NCBI RefSeq assembly: GCF_002802875.1
Contig: NZ_PEBI01000002.1
Span: 489,173 to 553,172, forward strand
Length of the DNA stretch: 64,000 bases
From: Bifidobacterium primatium
GTDB taxonomy: Bacteria > Actinomycetota > Actinomycetes > Actinomycetales > Bifidobacteriaceae
Direction of reading: 5' to 3'
A program made the translations under genes and the position numbers. Positions 16,855 to 26,051 of this stretch are shown piece after piece (within the stretch, counting starts at the first letter, position 1; every line of letters begins with the position of its first letter). Under the pieces are notes generated by a model. That model did not search any database and was not told where the DNA came from. It saw nothing but the letters and a program-made list of their open reading frames with translations.

Positions 16855-19800
16855 CGACGTTCACCGACACCGCGGAACAGGCCGCGGTCATCAACGCGCC
16901 CGCGCGCGACAATGTGCTGGTGGTGGCCGGCGCCGGCTCCGGCAAGACCTATACCATGACCCGGCGCATCATTTCATTGATCGAACGGGGTGTGCCGGCC
17001 GAACGCATACTCGGTCTGACGTTCACCCGCAAGGCGGCGTCCGAACTGCTGTCGCGAGTGTCGGCCGCCGTATTGTCGGCGTCGTCCGACGGAGACGCCG
17101 ACGGGAACGTCGATGCTGCGGCCGCCGTCGATCCCGACCGTGCGTTCCTGAAGCCCGACATCTTCACCTACGACGCGTTCTTCCAATCCATCGTGCGTCA
17201 ATACGGCCTGCTTGTCGGCATGGACCAGAACACGCAGCCGTTGAGCGACGCCGGCGCGTTCCAGCTGGCCGGCGACGTGGTCGGCCGGCACATGACGCTG
17301 CTGTTCGCTGACGGCAACGACGATGATGCCGGTGCCGACGGGGATTCCGCGCCGACGCCGGACGACGGCGAGTCCGACCTCGGCGCCTTCTCCACGCTGA
17401 CCGGCCAGCTGATGGCGTTGTCCCACGCGATATCCGATGCGATGATCGGCGGCGACGTCATGACGTTCCACGACGCCGTGGAACGTGTACGCCGATGGGA
17501 TGCCGCGTTCATCGAACGGCTGACGGCGGCCATGGGCGACGAGACCGTCGCGACGACGGAGCCGAAGTTCAGCAAGCCGCCGAAACGCCTGAAGAAGGAC
17601 ACGGACGACTCTTATGCGGAGAAACTTGCGGCGTTCGAGGCGAAGCGGCGCGAGGAGATTCATCGTCATGCGGTCTTCTCCTGCGGCAGGCTGCTGTCGT
17701 CGACGCGGCGTCGTGAACTGCTGCTCACGCTCGCCGAGGAGTTCCACGAGGCGAAGCGTCGCGCCAACATGGCCGAGTTCAGCGACTTCACCATCGCCGC
17801 GTTCCAGCTGGTGCGACGGTTCCCGTCGATCGGCGAGGAATACCGTCGTCGATACTCGCATGTGTTCCTGGACGAGTACCAGGACACCTCCACCACGCAG
17901 GCCACGCTGCTGGCCGCGTTGTTCCACGTGGAACCTGGCGAGGCCCGGAATCGTGGGGCTTCGGCGCATACCGCGGTCAACGCCGTGGGCGATCCGTTCC
18001 AGTCCATCTATGCGTGGCGAGGAGCCAGTCCCGGCGCCTTCCGCATGTTCCAGCATGATTTCGGCATGGACGCGCATGATCGTCCGTATGCGTTGTCGCA
18101 GACCCGACGCAATTCGCGCATCGTGCTCGAGGCCGCCAACGACCTGACCATACCGCTGCGCCGGATTCCACGACGTCCCGGCAGCTCGCTGATGCGCGAG
18201 GTGGACGTCGCCGCGCTGAATCCCATGGAGCAGGCGCCACAGGGTACGCTCGGTGTGCAGGGGTACACGAACCTCGGTCAGGAGATCGACGCCGTGGTGC
18301 GGTTCGCCAGGAAGGCCATCGCGTTGTACGGCGTCGACGCCGAAACCGGCGAGCGCCGTGGCGGCACGCATGTGGCGGTGCTGTTCCGGTCCAAGACCGC
18401 GCTGCCCGCATATCGCGACGCCTTGGAGGACGCCGGCCTCACCTGCGAGGTCGTGGGATATTCGGCGTTGCTGGAGCGTCCGGAGGTGCGCGATCTGCTG
18501 GCGTTGCTGCATGCGGTCGCCGATCACACCGACACCGGTGCGCTCATGCGGCTCATGGCCACGCCGCGTTTCGGCCTCAGCGCCGACGATCTGAAGGCCG
18601 TCGCGGCCATGGCCGACCAGCGGAATCTGGAGTACCGGTATCGTGCGCTCGTCGAGGCCGGTCTGGCGTCGGGCGATGAGCCTCGCCGCGAGTGGGGCGG
18701 CATCGTCGCCGCCCACCGTGACGTCGTGCCCAACGGCGTATTCCTGGCCGACGTGCTGATGGGCGAGCATGTGGAGCGCATGCTGCGGTCTGCTGTGGAT
18801 TCCGCGGTATCGGGGGCGCAGCCCGGACGGTCGATATCCGATGGGGGAGTGCGGCTGCTGGCCGGGGTCTCCCATATGCTGCGGGCCGTGGAGGCGGCGG
18901 CGCATCGCCCTCTCGTCGACGTCATCCGCGTGGCCGTCGAGGCGTTGGGGCTCGACATCGACTGCGTGGTCGCGCAATCCATGGCCGACGCGTCCGACCG
19001 GCGAACGCCCACCGATGCGCGTGTCTCCATCGACGCCGTCATCGACCTGGCCAACACGTATCTGCAGGAGCTGCCCGACGGCACGTCGCCGTCGCTGCGA
19101 GGCTTCGTCTCCTGGGTCGACGCGCTGGGCTCGGTGCCCGAGGCCTCGCAGGGCGTCAGCTCGGGCAAGGCCGACGTCACGCTGATGACCATCCACCAGT
19201 CGAAGGGTCTCGAATGGGACGCCGTCGCCGTGGTCGGGCTGAAGAAGCGCGGATTCCCCAGCTCGCAGGGCGATCACCTGAGCGTCAAACCCGACGACGA
19301 GCATATCGGGGGAGTGAGGGACGGTGTCTGGGAGCCGCCGGAATACCGCGAGACCGCACGCACATGGCTGGTGAACCCGACCGCCGTCCCGGTGCCGATC
19401 CGTGTGGATTCCGGCATCCTGCCGCGCTTCCCCCACGACGCCGACGTGGAATCCGATCCGGTCGCGGGGCTTGACGGTCTGGCCACGGCGGAGGCCATCG
19501 CCGCCGAGGCGTTCGTCGCCGATGGCGAGGCGATCGCTTCGGCGGCGGCAGCCGGATCGGCGGATGCCGCGCCGTCCGATGCCGAAGGACGCTTCCTCAG
19601 CCAGGAGGAGGAGTACGGCCGGCGTCTCCATGCCGATGAACGTCGTCTGATGTATGTGGCATTGACCCGCGCCCGGTACGATGCCATGCTCACGTTCAGT
19701 GCCGACGGCGACACGTCGCCGCTGCCGGCCGACGACGCCAAGCCGCTGGACGTCGAACGTGCCGCATCGAACTTCTGGATGGAGGTGCACGAGGCGTTCG

Positions 19801-21062
19801 CCGCACACGGTCAGGCCGTCCACAAGCCCATGAACGTCGGTTCCGCGGCCGAGGGCGGGACGTCGGTTCCGTCGGCGCTGACGCAGTCCGTCGCCGGACT
19901 GTTCGTCGGCGAGCGCGCACAGGAGTATGAGAACGTCGTCGTCGGCGGTGCATGGCTCGACCCCCGCGACGGCATCGACGGCGAGCCGGAGCATCCCTGG
20001 CCTCGTCCGCTGGAATCCACGGTGGCCGATGCGATGCGCCGCAGCGCGCAGGCCGTCCGGCGGCGTATGGCCGACGATGGCCACGGCGGCCGGTCCGCGG
20101 CCGAGGGGCCTGACGGCGTCGTGTCCGGCTCCACGGATGGTCCGACGCTGTTCGATTACGCCAGAAGACTGGCGGAGGCCGGACTGCTGTCGTCGTCCGC
20201 AGGCGCCGGCGAAGACGATGCGTCGGCCCGTCCGGACGACGTCGCCGCGCTGCGCGCCAAAGGCGAGCGCATCCTGATGGCCGGACGTCAGAACGTCACG
20301 GCCATCCAGACGCGTGCCTCCGCGCTGGACGACGGCGGTTCGGAGACCGAGCGCCGGCTGTGGGCCGGCATCGTCCGGCCGATTCCGCGCGTCGCCTCGC
20401 CGAGTGCGCAGGCCGGCACGGTATTCCATGACTGGGCGGCGCGCTTCATCTGCCCGAACGGCGGCGACGCCATGACGGCATCCGGCGACATGGCCGTCGG
20501 ATCGCGCGCGGCCATGGTGGACGATCTTCGACGCCGGGAACGCGGGCTTGTGCAAGATGCGGCATCCGACGACGGGACGCCCGCCGGGCCTGACGGCGGC
20601 GTTACGGCCCCGTCCGTCGACAAGCGGCTGCTGACATGGCAGCGCCGCCTCGCCGATTCGCGATGGGCCGCCCGCCGTGCGGTCTGGGCGGAACGCTCCA
20701 TCGTCGTCGCCGTGAAGGACGGCTCAGGCACGACGCGGATCGTCGACGGCAAGCTCGACGCCGTGTTCCGCGGAGGCCTCGACCCCGACGATCCGGGCAA
20801 GCGTTTCACGGTCGTCGACTGGAAGACCGGACGCAAGCCGCACGACACGCAGGACATCAACGGCAAACTTGCCCAGCTCGACCTGTATCGGCTACTGTTG
20901 TCGCGAATCGAAGGGGTACCGTTGGCAAGCATCGACGCCACGCTGTACTACCTGAGCGTTGACGACGAAGCGGAACGCGAACTGCATGCCCTGCCCAGAA
21001 GCGAGGCCGAGATCATCAGTGAGCTTGACGGCGGTTTGCCCCCGCAGTCGGATAACGATTAA
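16851..21062 (+). CDS. adnB: AdnB-like UvrD-family helicase with C-terminal RecB nuclease
   Basis: 1403 residues, overlapping the previous gene by four bases, so translationally coupled to it. Motor motifs are canonical: Walker A GAGSGKT at 27-33, DEYQD at 341-345, and IHQSKGLEWD in the motif V region. The nuclease domain at the C-terminus has DGKLDAVF and VDWKTG with D1323 and K1325. Long Ala/Asp-rich insertions separate the domains, as common in high-GC relatives. Together with the upstream subunit this is a heterodimeric end-resection machine with two nucleases, replacing RecBCD. The intact motor here and the worn one upstream suggest this subunit drives translocation. Confidence 0.85.
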   Translation: MTTFTDTAEQAAVINAPARDNVLVVAGAGSGKTYTMTRRIISLIERGVPAERILGLTFTRKAASELLSRVSAAVLSASSDGDADGNVDAAAAVDPDRAFLKPDIFTYDAFFQSIVRQYGLLVGMDQNTQPLSDAGAFQLAGDVVGRHMTLLFADGNDDDAGADGDSAPTPDDGESDLGAFSTLTGQLMALSHAISDAMIGGDVMTFHDAVERVRRWDAAFIERLTAAMGDETVATTEPKFSKPPKRLKKDTDDSYAEKLAAFEAKRREEIHRHAVFSCGRLLSSTRRRELLLTLAEEFHEAKRRANMAEFSDFTIAAFQLVRRFPSIGEEYRRRYSHVFLDEYQDTSTTQATLLAALFHVEPGEARNRGASAHTAVNAVGDPFQSIYAWRGASPGAFRMFQHDFGMDAHDRPYALSQTRRNSRIVLEAANDLTIPLRRIPRRPGSSLMREVDVAALNPMEQAPQGTLGVQGYTNLGQEIDAVVRFARKAIALYGVDAETGERRGGTHVAVLFRSKTALPAYRDALEDAGLTCEVVGYSALLERPEVRDLLALLHAVADHTDTGALMRLMATPRFGLSADDLKAVAAMADQRNLEYRYRALVEAGLASGDEPRREWGGIVAAHRDVVPNGVFLADVLMGEHVERMLRSAVDSAVSGAQPGRSISDGGVRLLAGVSHMLRAVEAAAHRPLVDVIRVAVEALGLDIDCVVAQSMADASDRRTPTDARVSIDAVIDLANTYLQELPDGTSPSLRGFVSWVDALGSVPEASQGVSSGKADVTLMTIHQSKGLEWDAVAVVGLKKRGFPSSQGDHLSVKPDDEHIGGVRDGVWEPPEYRETARTWLVNPTAVPVPIRVDSGILPRFPHDADVESDPVAGLDGLATAEAIAAEAFVADGEAIASAAAAGSADAAPSDAEGRFLSQEEEYGRRLHADERRLMYVALTRARYDAMLTFSADGDTSPLPADDAKPLDVERAASNFWMEVHEAFAAHGQAVHKPMNVGSAAEGGTSVPSALTQSVAGLFVGERAQEYENVVVGGAWLDPRDGIDGEPEHPWPRPLESTVADAMRRSAQAVRRRMADDGHGGRSAAEGPDGVVSGSTDGPTLFDYARRLAEAGLLSSSAGAGEDDASARPDDVAALRAKGERILMAGRQNVTAIQTRASALDDGGSETERRLWAGIVRPIPRVASPSAQAGTVFHDWAARFICPNGGDAMTASGDMAVGSRAAMVDDLRRRERGLVQDAASDDGTPAGPDGGVTAPSVDKRLLTWQRRLADSRWAARRAVWAERSIVVAVKDGSGTTRIVDGKLDAVFRGGLDPDDPGKRFTVVDWKTGRKPHDTQDINGKLAQLDLYRLLLSRIEGVPLASIDATLYYLSVDDEAERELHALPRSEAEIISELDGGLPPQSDND

Positions 21063-21201
21063 CGCGAGCGGAAGCCAGGCCGCCCGCCGCGGCCACGGAA
21101 CGACGTGGGCGTGGCGGAATCCCTGCCCATCGGATTGGACGCGGGGCGGCTGGTTCGATGGCGCCCCACCCGTATTATCGAGTCCGAGGAAACGATACCG
21201 A

Positions 21202-22548
21202 ATGTCGAATTCGCATCCGAACGCATCGCGCCAGACCATCCGCCGAACACCGGGCAGACGTCGCGAATCCCCATACAGGACCATCTTCCGAACACCCGGA
21301 GCCAAGGCCTTCTCCGCTGCGGCCGCCGTGGCGCGACTGCCCATCTCGATGATGGGCCTGGGCATCGTGCTGGCCCTCAACCACATCTACGACAACTGGA
21401 CCACGGCGGGCGTGATGAGCGCCGTCTACGTGCTGTCCGCCGCCGTGGTCACGCCGTTCTACGCGCGTCTGTTCGACCGGTTCGGCCAGCGCAGGGTCGG
21501 TCGCGTGGCACTGGTGCTGCAGGTCGTCGCCATGCTGTCGTTCGCGCTCGGCGCCCTGCTTCGCATACCCATCCCCGCGTTGTTCGTGCTGGCGGTGCTC
21601 ATGGGCATCACCCAGTTCGCATTCGGTGCGCTCGTACGAACCCGCTGGGCATGGGCGCTGCGCGGGGAAAGGGACGATACGCTGCTCAACGCCGCCTACG
21701 CGTTCGAATCCGCCGTCGACGAGACGGTCTTCGTGCTTGGACCGATCCTCGCCGCGTTCCTCGCCACCTCCGTGCATCCCGTCTCTCAGCTGGTCATGCC
21801 GGCGCTGTGCGCGCTCGGAGGCGGCATGGTGTTCTTCTCGCTGAAATCCACGCAGCCGCCGGTGATCGCCACCGTCGCAGACGTCGCATCCGACGGATCC
21901 GGCAGCGTGGTCGGCGGAGACGGCAACGTGCGTGAAGGCGCCGGCACCCGTAGGATACGTGCACGCGGCCATGTACGCAGTGCGCTGGTCTATCCGGGCA
22001 TCGCCCTGCTGGTCGTCGTGTTCGTGGCGTTCAACATGAGCTTCTCCGCATTCGACGTGTCGGTAACGGCCATCACCAAATCCATGGGAATCGAGAAGAT
22101 CGTCGGCCTGCAGCTCGCCCTGTTCGCCGTCGGATCGCTCGTCGGCGCACTCGTGTTCGGCTCGCTCAAGCTCAAAGGCTCCCACTGGAGCCACATGGTC
22201 GTGTTGCTCGCCGCGCTCTCCGTATGGTACGTGGGCTTCCGCATGAGCGCCGACAGCCTCGTCGTGCTCGGCATCCTCGAGGTGTTCGCCGGCCTGTTCG
22301 TGGCGCCCACGTTCGCCACCGGCAACCTCATCGTCAAGGACATCGTGCCCGACGAATCGCTCACGGAGGGACTCTCCTGGCTCGCCACCGGCAACTCGGT
22401 CGGCGTCTCGCTCGGCTCATCGGTCGCCGGCATCGTGCTCGACGCCTACGGAACCCACGCCGGCATGTGGATTCCGTTCGCCGCCACCGCCTGCTCCGTC
22501 CCCCTCGCCGCCCTCGCCTGGCTCCTCGCCCGTCGTCGCCGCCGGTGA
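21202..22548 (+). CDS. Major facilitator superfamily transporter
   Basis: 448 residues from the ATG at 21202, preceded by GAGGAAACG; an open frame continues upstream into the helicase gene but is not used. About 12 membrane helices. The loop after helix 2 reads RLFDRFGQRRVGR, the MFS signature between helices 2 and 3. A polar insertion at about 225-260 marks the central loop. No substrate-specific residues can be read, and an efflux role is plausible. It lies 139 bp after adnB on the same strand. GC content is that of the core. Confidence 0.85.
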   Translation: MSNSHPNASRQTIRRTPGRRRESPYRTIFRTPGAKAFSAAAAVARLPISMMGLGIVLALNHIYDNWTTAGVMSAVYVLSAAVVTPFYARLFDRFGQRRVGRVALVLQVVAMLSFALGALLRIPIPALFVLAVLMGITQFAFGALVRTRWAWALRGERDDTLLNAAYAFESAVDETVFVLGPILAAFLATSVHPVSQLVMPALCALGGGMVFFSLKSTQPPVIATVADVASDGSGSVVGGDGNVREGAGTRRIRARGHVRSALVYPGIALLVVVFVAFNMSFSAFDVSVTAITKSMGIEKIVGLQLALFAVGSLVGALVFGSLKLKGSHWSHMVVLLAALSVWYVGFRMSADSLVVLGILEVFAGLFVAPTFATGNLIVKDIVPDESLTEGLSWLATGNSVGVSLGSSVAGIVLDAYGTHAGMWIPFAATACSVPLAALAWLLARRRRR

Positions 22549-22569
22549 CGCGGAGCCTCCTGCCACGTT

Positions 22570-22663
22570 GCTCACCGATTCCGCCGTTTGTCCGGTCGCT
22601 CACTGTTTCCCGCCGCAAACGGACGGTTTCGCCGGCGTGTCGTGGCGGGAATCGGTGAGCGAC
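22570..22663. repeat. Intergenic repeat with three GCTCACCGATTCCCGCC-like units
   Basis: A unit at 22570-22585 and an inverted pair at 22595-22614 and 22644-22663 (18 of 20 matching) are nearly the same sequence. A shorter CCGTTTG/CAAACGG pair is nested inside. It sits after the first MFS gene and could end its transcript. Confidence 0.7.
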
Positions 22664-22730
22664 CATGCTCGCGTCGGATTCGGTGAGTAATCGTGGGAGT
22701 CGATATGCCGGCGTGCGTACGATGGGCGGT

Positions 22731-24065
22731 ATGGATCAGCGTAGGGGAGAGGAACGCGTCGTTGCGCGCGGGATTTCGGAACGGCCCGAGAAACGCAGGG
22801 GAGGGGCGAAGGCGTACGCCACGTGGGCGGTGGCCATGGCCGGCTATGTGTTCGCCGTCACCTGCCGCTCGTCGATGTCGGCGACGGGCATCGTCGCGGC
22901 CGAACATTTCCACACCACAAGCACGGCGCTGTCGATGTTCCTCTACCTGCAGCTGTTCGTCTACGCGATCATGCAGATACCGGCCGGCGTGCTACTCGAC
23001 CGGTTCGGCGCGCGCAAGCTCATCGCCACGGGAGGATTCCTCATGGCGGCCGGACAGATGCTGATGGCCGTCGCGCCCGTCACCTCGATGGCCATCGTAG
23101 GTCGCGGCATCGTCGGCATGGGTGACGCCATGACGTTCATCTCCGTCATACGGCTCGTCTCCGCATGGTTCCCGTTCTCGCGAATACCGCTGATGAATCA
23201 GCTGACCTCCATGCTCGGCGGCATCGGCCAGATCATCTCCATCTACCCGTTCGTCTGGCTGCTGGACCTGACGGACTGGCAGGTCTCGTTCCTCTCCCTG
23301 ACCGGCGTGGGCGTCTGCATCGCCTCATGCGTCCTGCTCGGCGTGCGCGACGACCCTCGGCAACGCGGTCACCGGCACGAACGTCCCGAAGGCGGCATGA
23401 AGGCGGCGTTCGACGGCCTGAAGGCCGCGCTGAAGACCCCCGGCACGTTCTGCGGATTCTGGGTGCACGCCACCACATGGTTCTCCATCAACATGATGAA
23501 CCAGCTGTGGGGATTCCCGTTCCTCCTCGCCGTGGAACACTGGTCCAAGGCGCAGGCCAGCGCCTATCTCGCCATCGGCATGGTCATCAACGTGGCATGG
23601 GCGCTCATCATGGGCCGTGTCGCCGGACTCCACCCCATCCACGGCCGCGCCGCCATCGTCTACGTCACCGTCGGCGCGCAGATCGTCTGCTGGACCATAC
23701 TGCTGCTCACCCCCGGACCGCATCCCGCATGGTTCATGTGGATGCTGCTGCTCGCCATCTCCAGCGGCGGCCCCGCCTCGAACATCGCCTTCGACTTCGC
23801 GCGCGACACCAACCGGCCGGAGAACCTCGGCGCCGCCACCGGATTCGCCAACACCGGCGGCTTCCTCTCATCCGCCATCGTGTTCCTCGGCGTCGGACTC
23901 ATGCTCGACGCACAGGGCGCCACCGACCCGAGCCTGTACACCGACCATGTGATGCGTATCGCCGTGCTCATCCAATACCCGCTGTGGGCGCTGGGACTCA
24001 TCGCCTTCAGCATCATGCTGCCGCGTACCATGAGCGTCCTACGCCAACGCTTCCACCGCGACTGA
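22731..24065 (+). CDS. Major facilitator superfamily transporter
   Basis: 444 residues from the ATG at 22731; ATG at 22722 is the alternative, and neither has a strong ribosome-binding site. TACGAT just upstream could be a -10, so the message may be nearly leaderless. Twelve predicted helices with the MFS loop LLDRFGARKLI after helix 2. The first helix region (SSMSATGIVAAEHFHTT) and the overall length resemble the anion:cation symporter/NarK-like branch, but substrate cannot be assigned. It is separated from the preceding MFS gene by an inverted repeat, so probably transcribed separately. Confidence 0.83.
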   Translation: MDQRRGEERVVARGISERPEKRRGGAKAYATWAVAMAGYVFAVTCRSSMSATGIVAAEHFHTTSTALSMFLYLQLFVYAIMQIPAGVLLDRFGARKLIATGGFLMAAGQMLMAVAPVTSMAIVGRGIVGMGDAMTFISVIRLVSAWFPFSRIPLMNQLTSMLGGIGQIISIYPFVWLLDLTDWQVSFLSLTGVGVCIASCVLLGVRDDPRQRGHRHERPEGGMKAAFDGLKAALKTPGTFCGFWVHATTWFSINMMNQLWGFPFLLAVEHWSKAQASAYLAIGMVINVAWALIMGRVAGLHPIHGRAAIVYVTVGAQIVCWTILLLTPGPHPAWFMWMLLLAISSGGPASNIAFDFARDTNRPENLGAATGFANTGGFLSSAIVFLGVGLMLDAQGATDPSLYTDHVMRIAVLIQYPLWALGLIAFSIMLPRTMSVLRQRFHRD

Positions 24066-24071
24066 TCGTGG

Positions 24072-24100
24072 TTGATCGCGGTCTTCGTCCATACTTGTAT
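24072..24100 (+). promoter_or_regulatory. Candidate dapB promoter
   Basis: TTGATC (24072-24077), 17-bp spacer, TTGTAT (24095-24100), with the dapB start 39 bp downstream. The -10 is imperfect. Confidence 0.4.
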
Positions 24101-24138
24101 CCAGAACGAAAAACAGAACCCTATATAAAGGAGCAACC

Positions 24139-24885
24139 ATGATCAAGGTTTCCGTGGTCGGCGCGAAGGGCCGCATGGGAGGCAACGTCGTGGGCGCCGT
24201 CAACGACGCCGCAGACACCGAACTCGCGCTCGCCCTCGACGCCGGCGACGACCTGACACGCATCACCCCGGAGAACACCGACGTCGTCGTCGAGTTCACC
24301 GTCCCGTCCGTCTCGCTCGACAACGTGCTCACGCTGATCGGCCAGGGCGTCGACGTGGTCGTCGGCACCACCGGCTGGACCGACGAGAAACTCGACCAGG
24401 TGCGCACCGCCCTCGCCTCAGCCCCGCGCGAAGACCAGGCCGTGTTCATCGCCCCGAACTTCGCCATCTCCGCCGTGCTCACCGACTACTTCGCCGGCAT
24501 CGCCGCCAAGTACTTCGAATCCGCCGAAGTCGTCGAGATGCACCATCCGAACAAGGTCGACGCCCCCAGCGGCACCGCCATCCACACCGCCCACACCATC
24601 GCCGAGGCACGCAAGGCCGCCGGCCTCGCCCCCGTGCCCGACGCCACCGAAACCGACGGCGGCTCCCGAGGCCAGGTCGTCGACGGCATCCACGTGCACG
24701 CCGTGCGCCTGCGCGGCCTCAACGCCCACGAGGAGGTGCTGCTCGGCAACCCCGGCGAACAGCTCGTCATCCGCTCCGACTGCTTCGACCGCGGCTCCTT
24801 CATGCCCGGCGTCCTGCTTGCCGTCCGCAACGTGAGCAGCCACCCGGGACTGACCATCGGACTCGACAACTTCCTCTCCCTGTAG
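24139..24885 (+). CDS. dapB: 4-hydroxy-tetrahydrodipicolinate reductase
   Basis: 248 residues, start supported by AAAGGAGCAACC. The N-terminal nucleotide-binding motif GAKGRMGG is at about 8-15. The catalytic segment EMHHPNKVDAPSGTA carries the His and Lys of the family. The enzyme makes tetrahydrodipicolinate with NAD(P)H in the diaminopimelate/lysine pathway, supplying peptidoglycan and protein. Length is typical of the short actinobacterial form. dapA follows after a 203-bp gap that holds a nested palindrome, so the two may not share one transcript. Confidence 0.96.
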   Translation: MIKVSVVGAKGRMGGNVVGAVNDAADTELALALDAGDDLTRITPENTDVVVEFTVPSVSLDNVLTLIGQGVDVVVGTTGWTDEKLDQVRTALASAPREDQAVFIAPNFAISAVLTDYFAGIAAKYFESAEVVEMHHPNKVDAPSGTAIHTAHTIAEARKAAGLAPVPDATETDGGSRGQVVDGIHVHAVRLRGLNAHEEVLLGNPGEQLVIRSDCFDRGSFMPGVLLAVRNVSSHPGLTIGLDNFLSL

Positions 24886-24984
24886 TCGGGGAATAACGGA
24901 GCGTTGTCTGCGTTGCAGGAAACTCGACGTATTGCATGCGCCTTCGTTTCCTGCGCCTTGACGTCGCACGCGTTATTCCCCGAC
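24885..24984. repeat. Nested palindrome between dapB and dapA
   Basis: Outer arms GTCGGGGAATAACG (24885-24898) and its complement (24971-24984), 14 bp perfect. Inner arms GCAGGAAAC (24915-24923) and GTTTCCTGC (24946-24954). The outer left arm starts on the last base of the dapB stop codon. Confidence 0.75.
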
Positions 24985-25088
24985 CGGGCTTTGGGAGCTT
25001 TGGGAGCGTCGTCCGCACGTGTTCGCCATTCGGAAGGAATCGGCGGAAGGGCTTCCTCTCGTCTTCGGCGGTAGCTAAGTTGAGCAGT

Positions 25089-25994
25089 ATGAGTGACGGT
25101 ACTATGCATCTCCTTGATCCGGCCCCGTTCGGGCGCATCCTTCCCGCAATGGTCACCCCGATGACCGCCGATGGCAGCGTGGACTACGAGGCCGCGCAGG
25201 CCCTGGCCAGGCATCTGGTCGCCGACGGTGCCGATGGCCTTGTGGTCAACGGCACCACGGGCGAATCCCCCGTGACCCACATGGACGAGAAGGTCGCCCT
25301 GGTCAAGGCCGTCAAGGAGGTCGTGGACGTGCCGGTGATCTCCGGCGCGGGCTCCAACGACACCGCCCACACCGTCCGCATGGTGGAGCAGACCCAGGAG
25401 GCGGGCGCCGACGCGGTGCTCGTCGTCATGCCGTACTACTCGCGTCCGAGCCAGGAAGGCATCGTCGGCCACTACAAGGCCGTGAACGAGGTGGCCGAGA
25501 AGCCGATCATCGTCTACGACGTGCCCGGCCGCACCGGACTCAAGGTCTCCATCGAAACCTACGACCGTCTGGCCGAACTCGACCACGTCAAGGCCGTCAA
25601 GGACGCCACCGGCGACCTCGCCGCCGCCGTGGAGAAGCAGCAGCGCACCGGCCTCGCCTGGTATTCCGGCGACGACGGTCTGTTCCTCCCCTTCCTGTCC
25701 ATCGGCGCCGTCGGCATCATCTCCGTCATCGCGCATGCCGCCGCCAACCCGATGCGCCGGCTCGTCGAAGCGTTCGACTCCGGCGACATCGCCACCGCGC
25801 GTCGTCTCGCCAACCAGCTGGCACCGCTCGTGCACTCCCTGAACGGCGACGGCTACCAGGCCGTCATGGCCAAGGCCGCATGCAAGATCAAGGGATACAT
25901 CCCCGACACCACGATGCGCCTGCCCAACATCGGGCCGAACGCCGACCAACTGGCCAAGGCCGAGGCCGGCATTCGCGCCGCGGGTCTGCTCTAG
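25089..25994 (+). CDS. dapA: 4-hydroxy-tetrahydrodipicolinate synthase
   Basis: 301 residues from the ATG at 25089. The frame is open further upstream but that part crosses the palindrome and is not DapA-like. TIM-barrel landmarks: NGTTGESP, MPYYSRPSQEG with the catalytic Tyr, and K171 in VKDATGD, which forms the Schiff base with pyruvate. It condenses pyruvate with aspartate semialdehyde, the first step of the diaminopimelate branch, and feeds DapB encoded upstream. TAGCTA lies about 18 bp before the ATG and no ribosome-binding site is evident, so a leaderless message is possible. Confidence 0.96.
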   Translation: MSDGTMHLLDPAPFGRILPAMVTPMTADGSVDYEAAQALARHLVADGADGLVVNGTTGESPVTHMDEKVALVKAVKEVVDVPVISGAGSNDTAHTVRMVEQTQEAGADAVLVVMPYYSRPSQEGIVGHYKAVNEVAEKPIIVYDVPGRTGLKVSIETYDRLAELDHVKAVKDATGDLAAAVEKQQRTGLAWYSGDDGLFLPFLSIGAVGIISVIAHAAANPMRRLVEAFDSGDIATARRLANQLAPLVHSLNGDGYQAVMAKAACKIKGYIPDTTMRLPNIGPNADQLAKAEAGIRAAGLL

Positions 25995-26051
25995 ACCCAA
26001 TCAGCGTCGTCTTCGCAGAGGCGAAGGCAAGAAAACAAGAAAACAAAGAGA

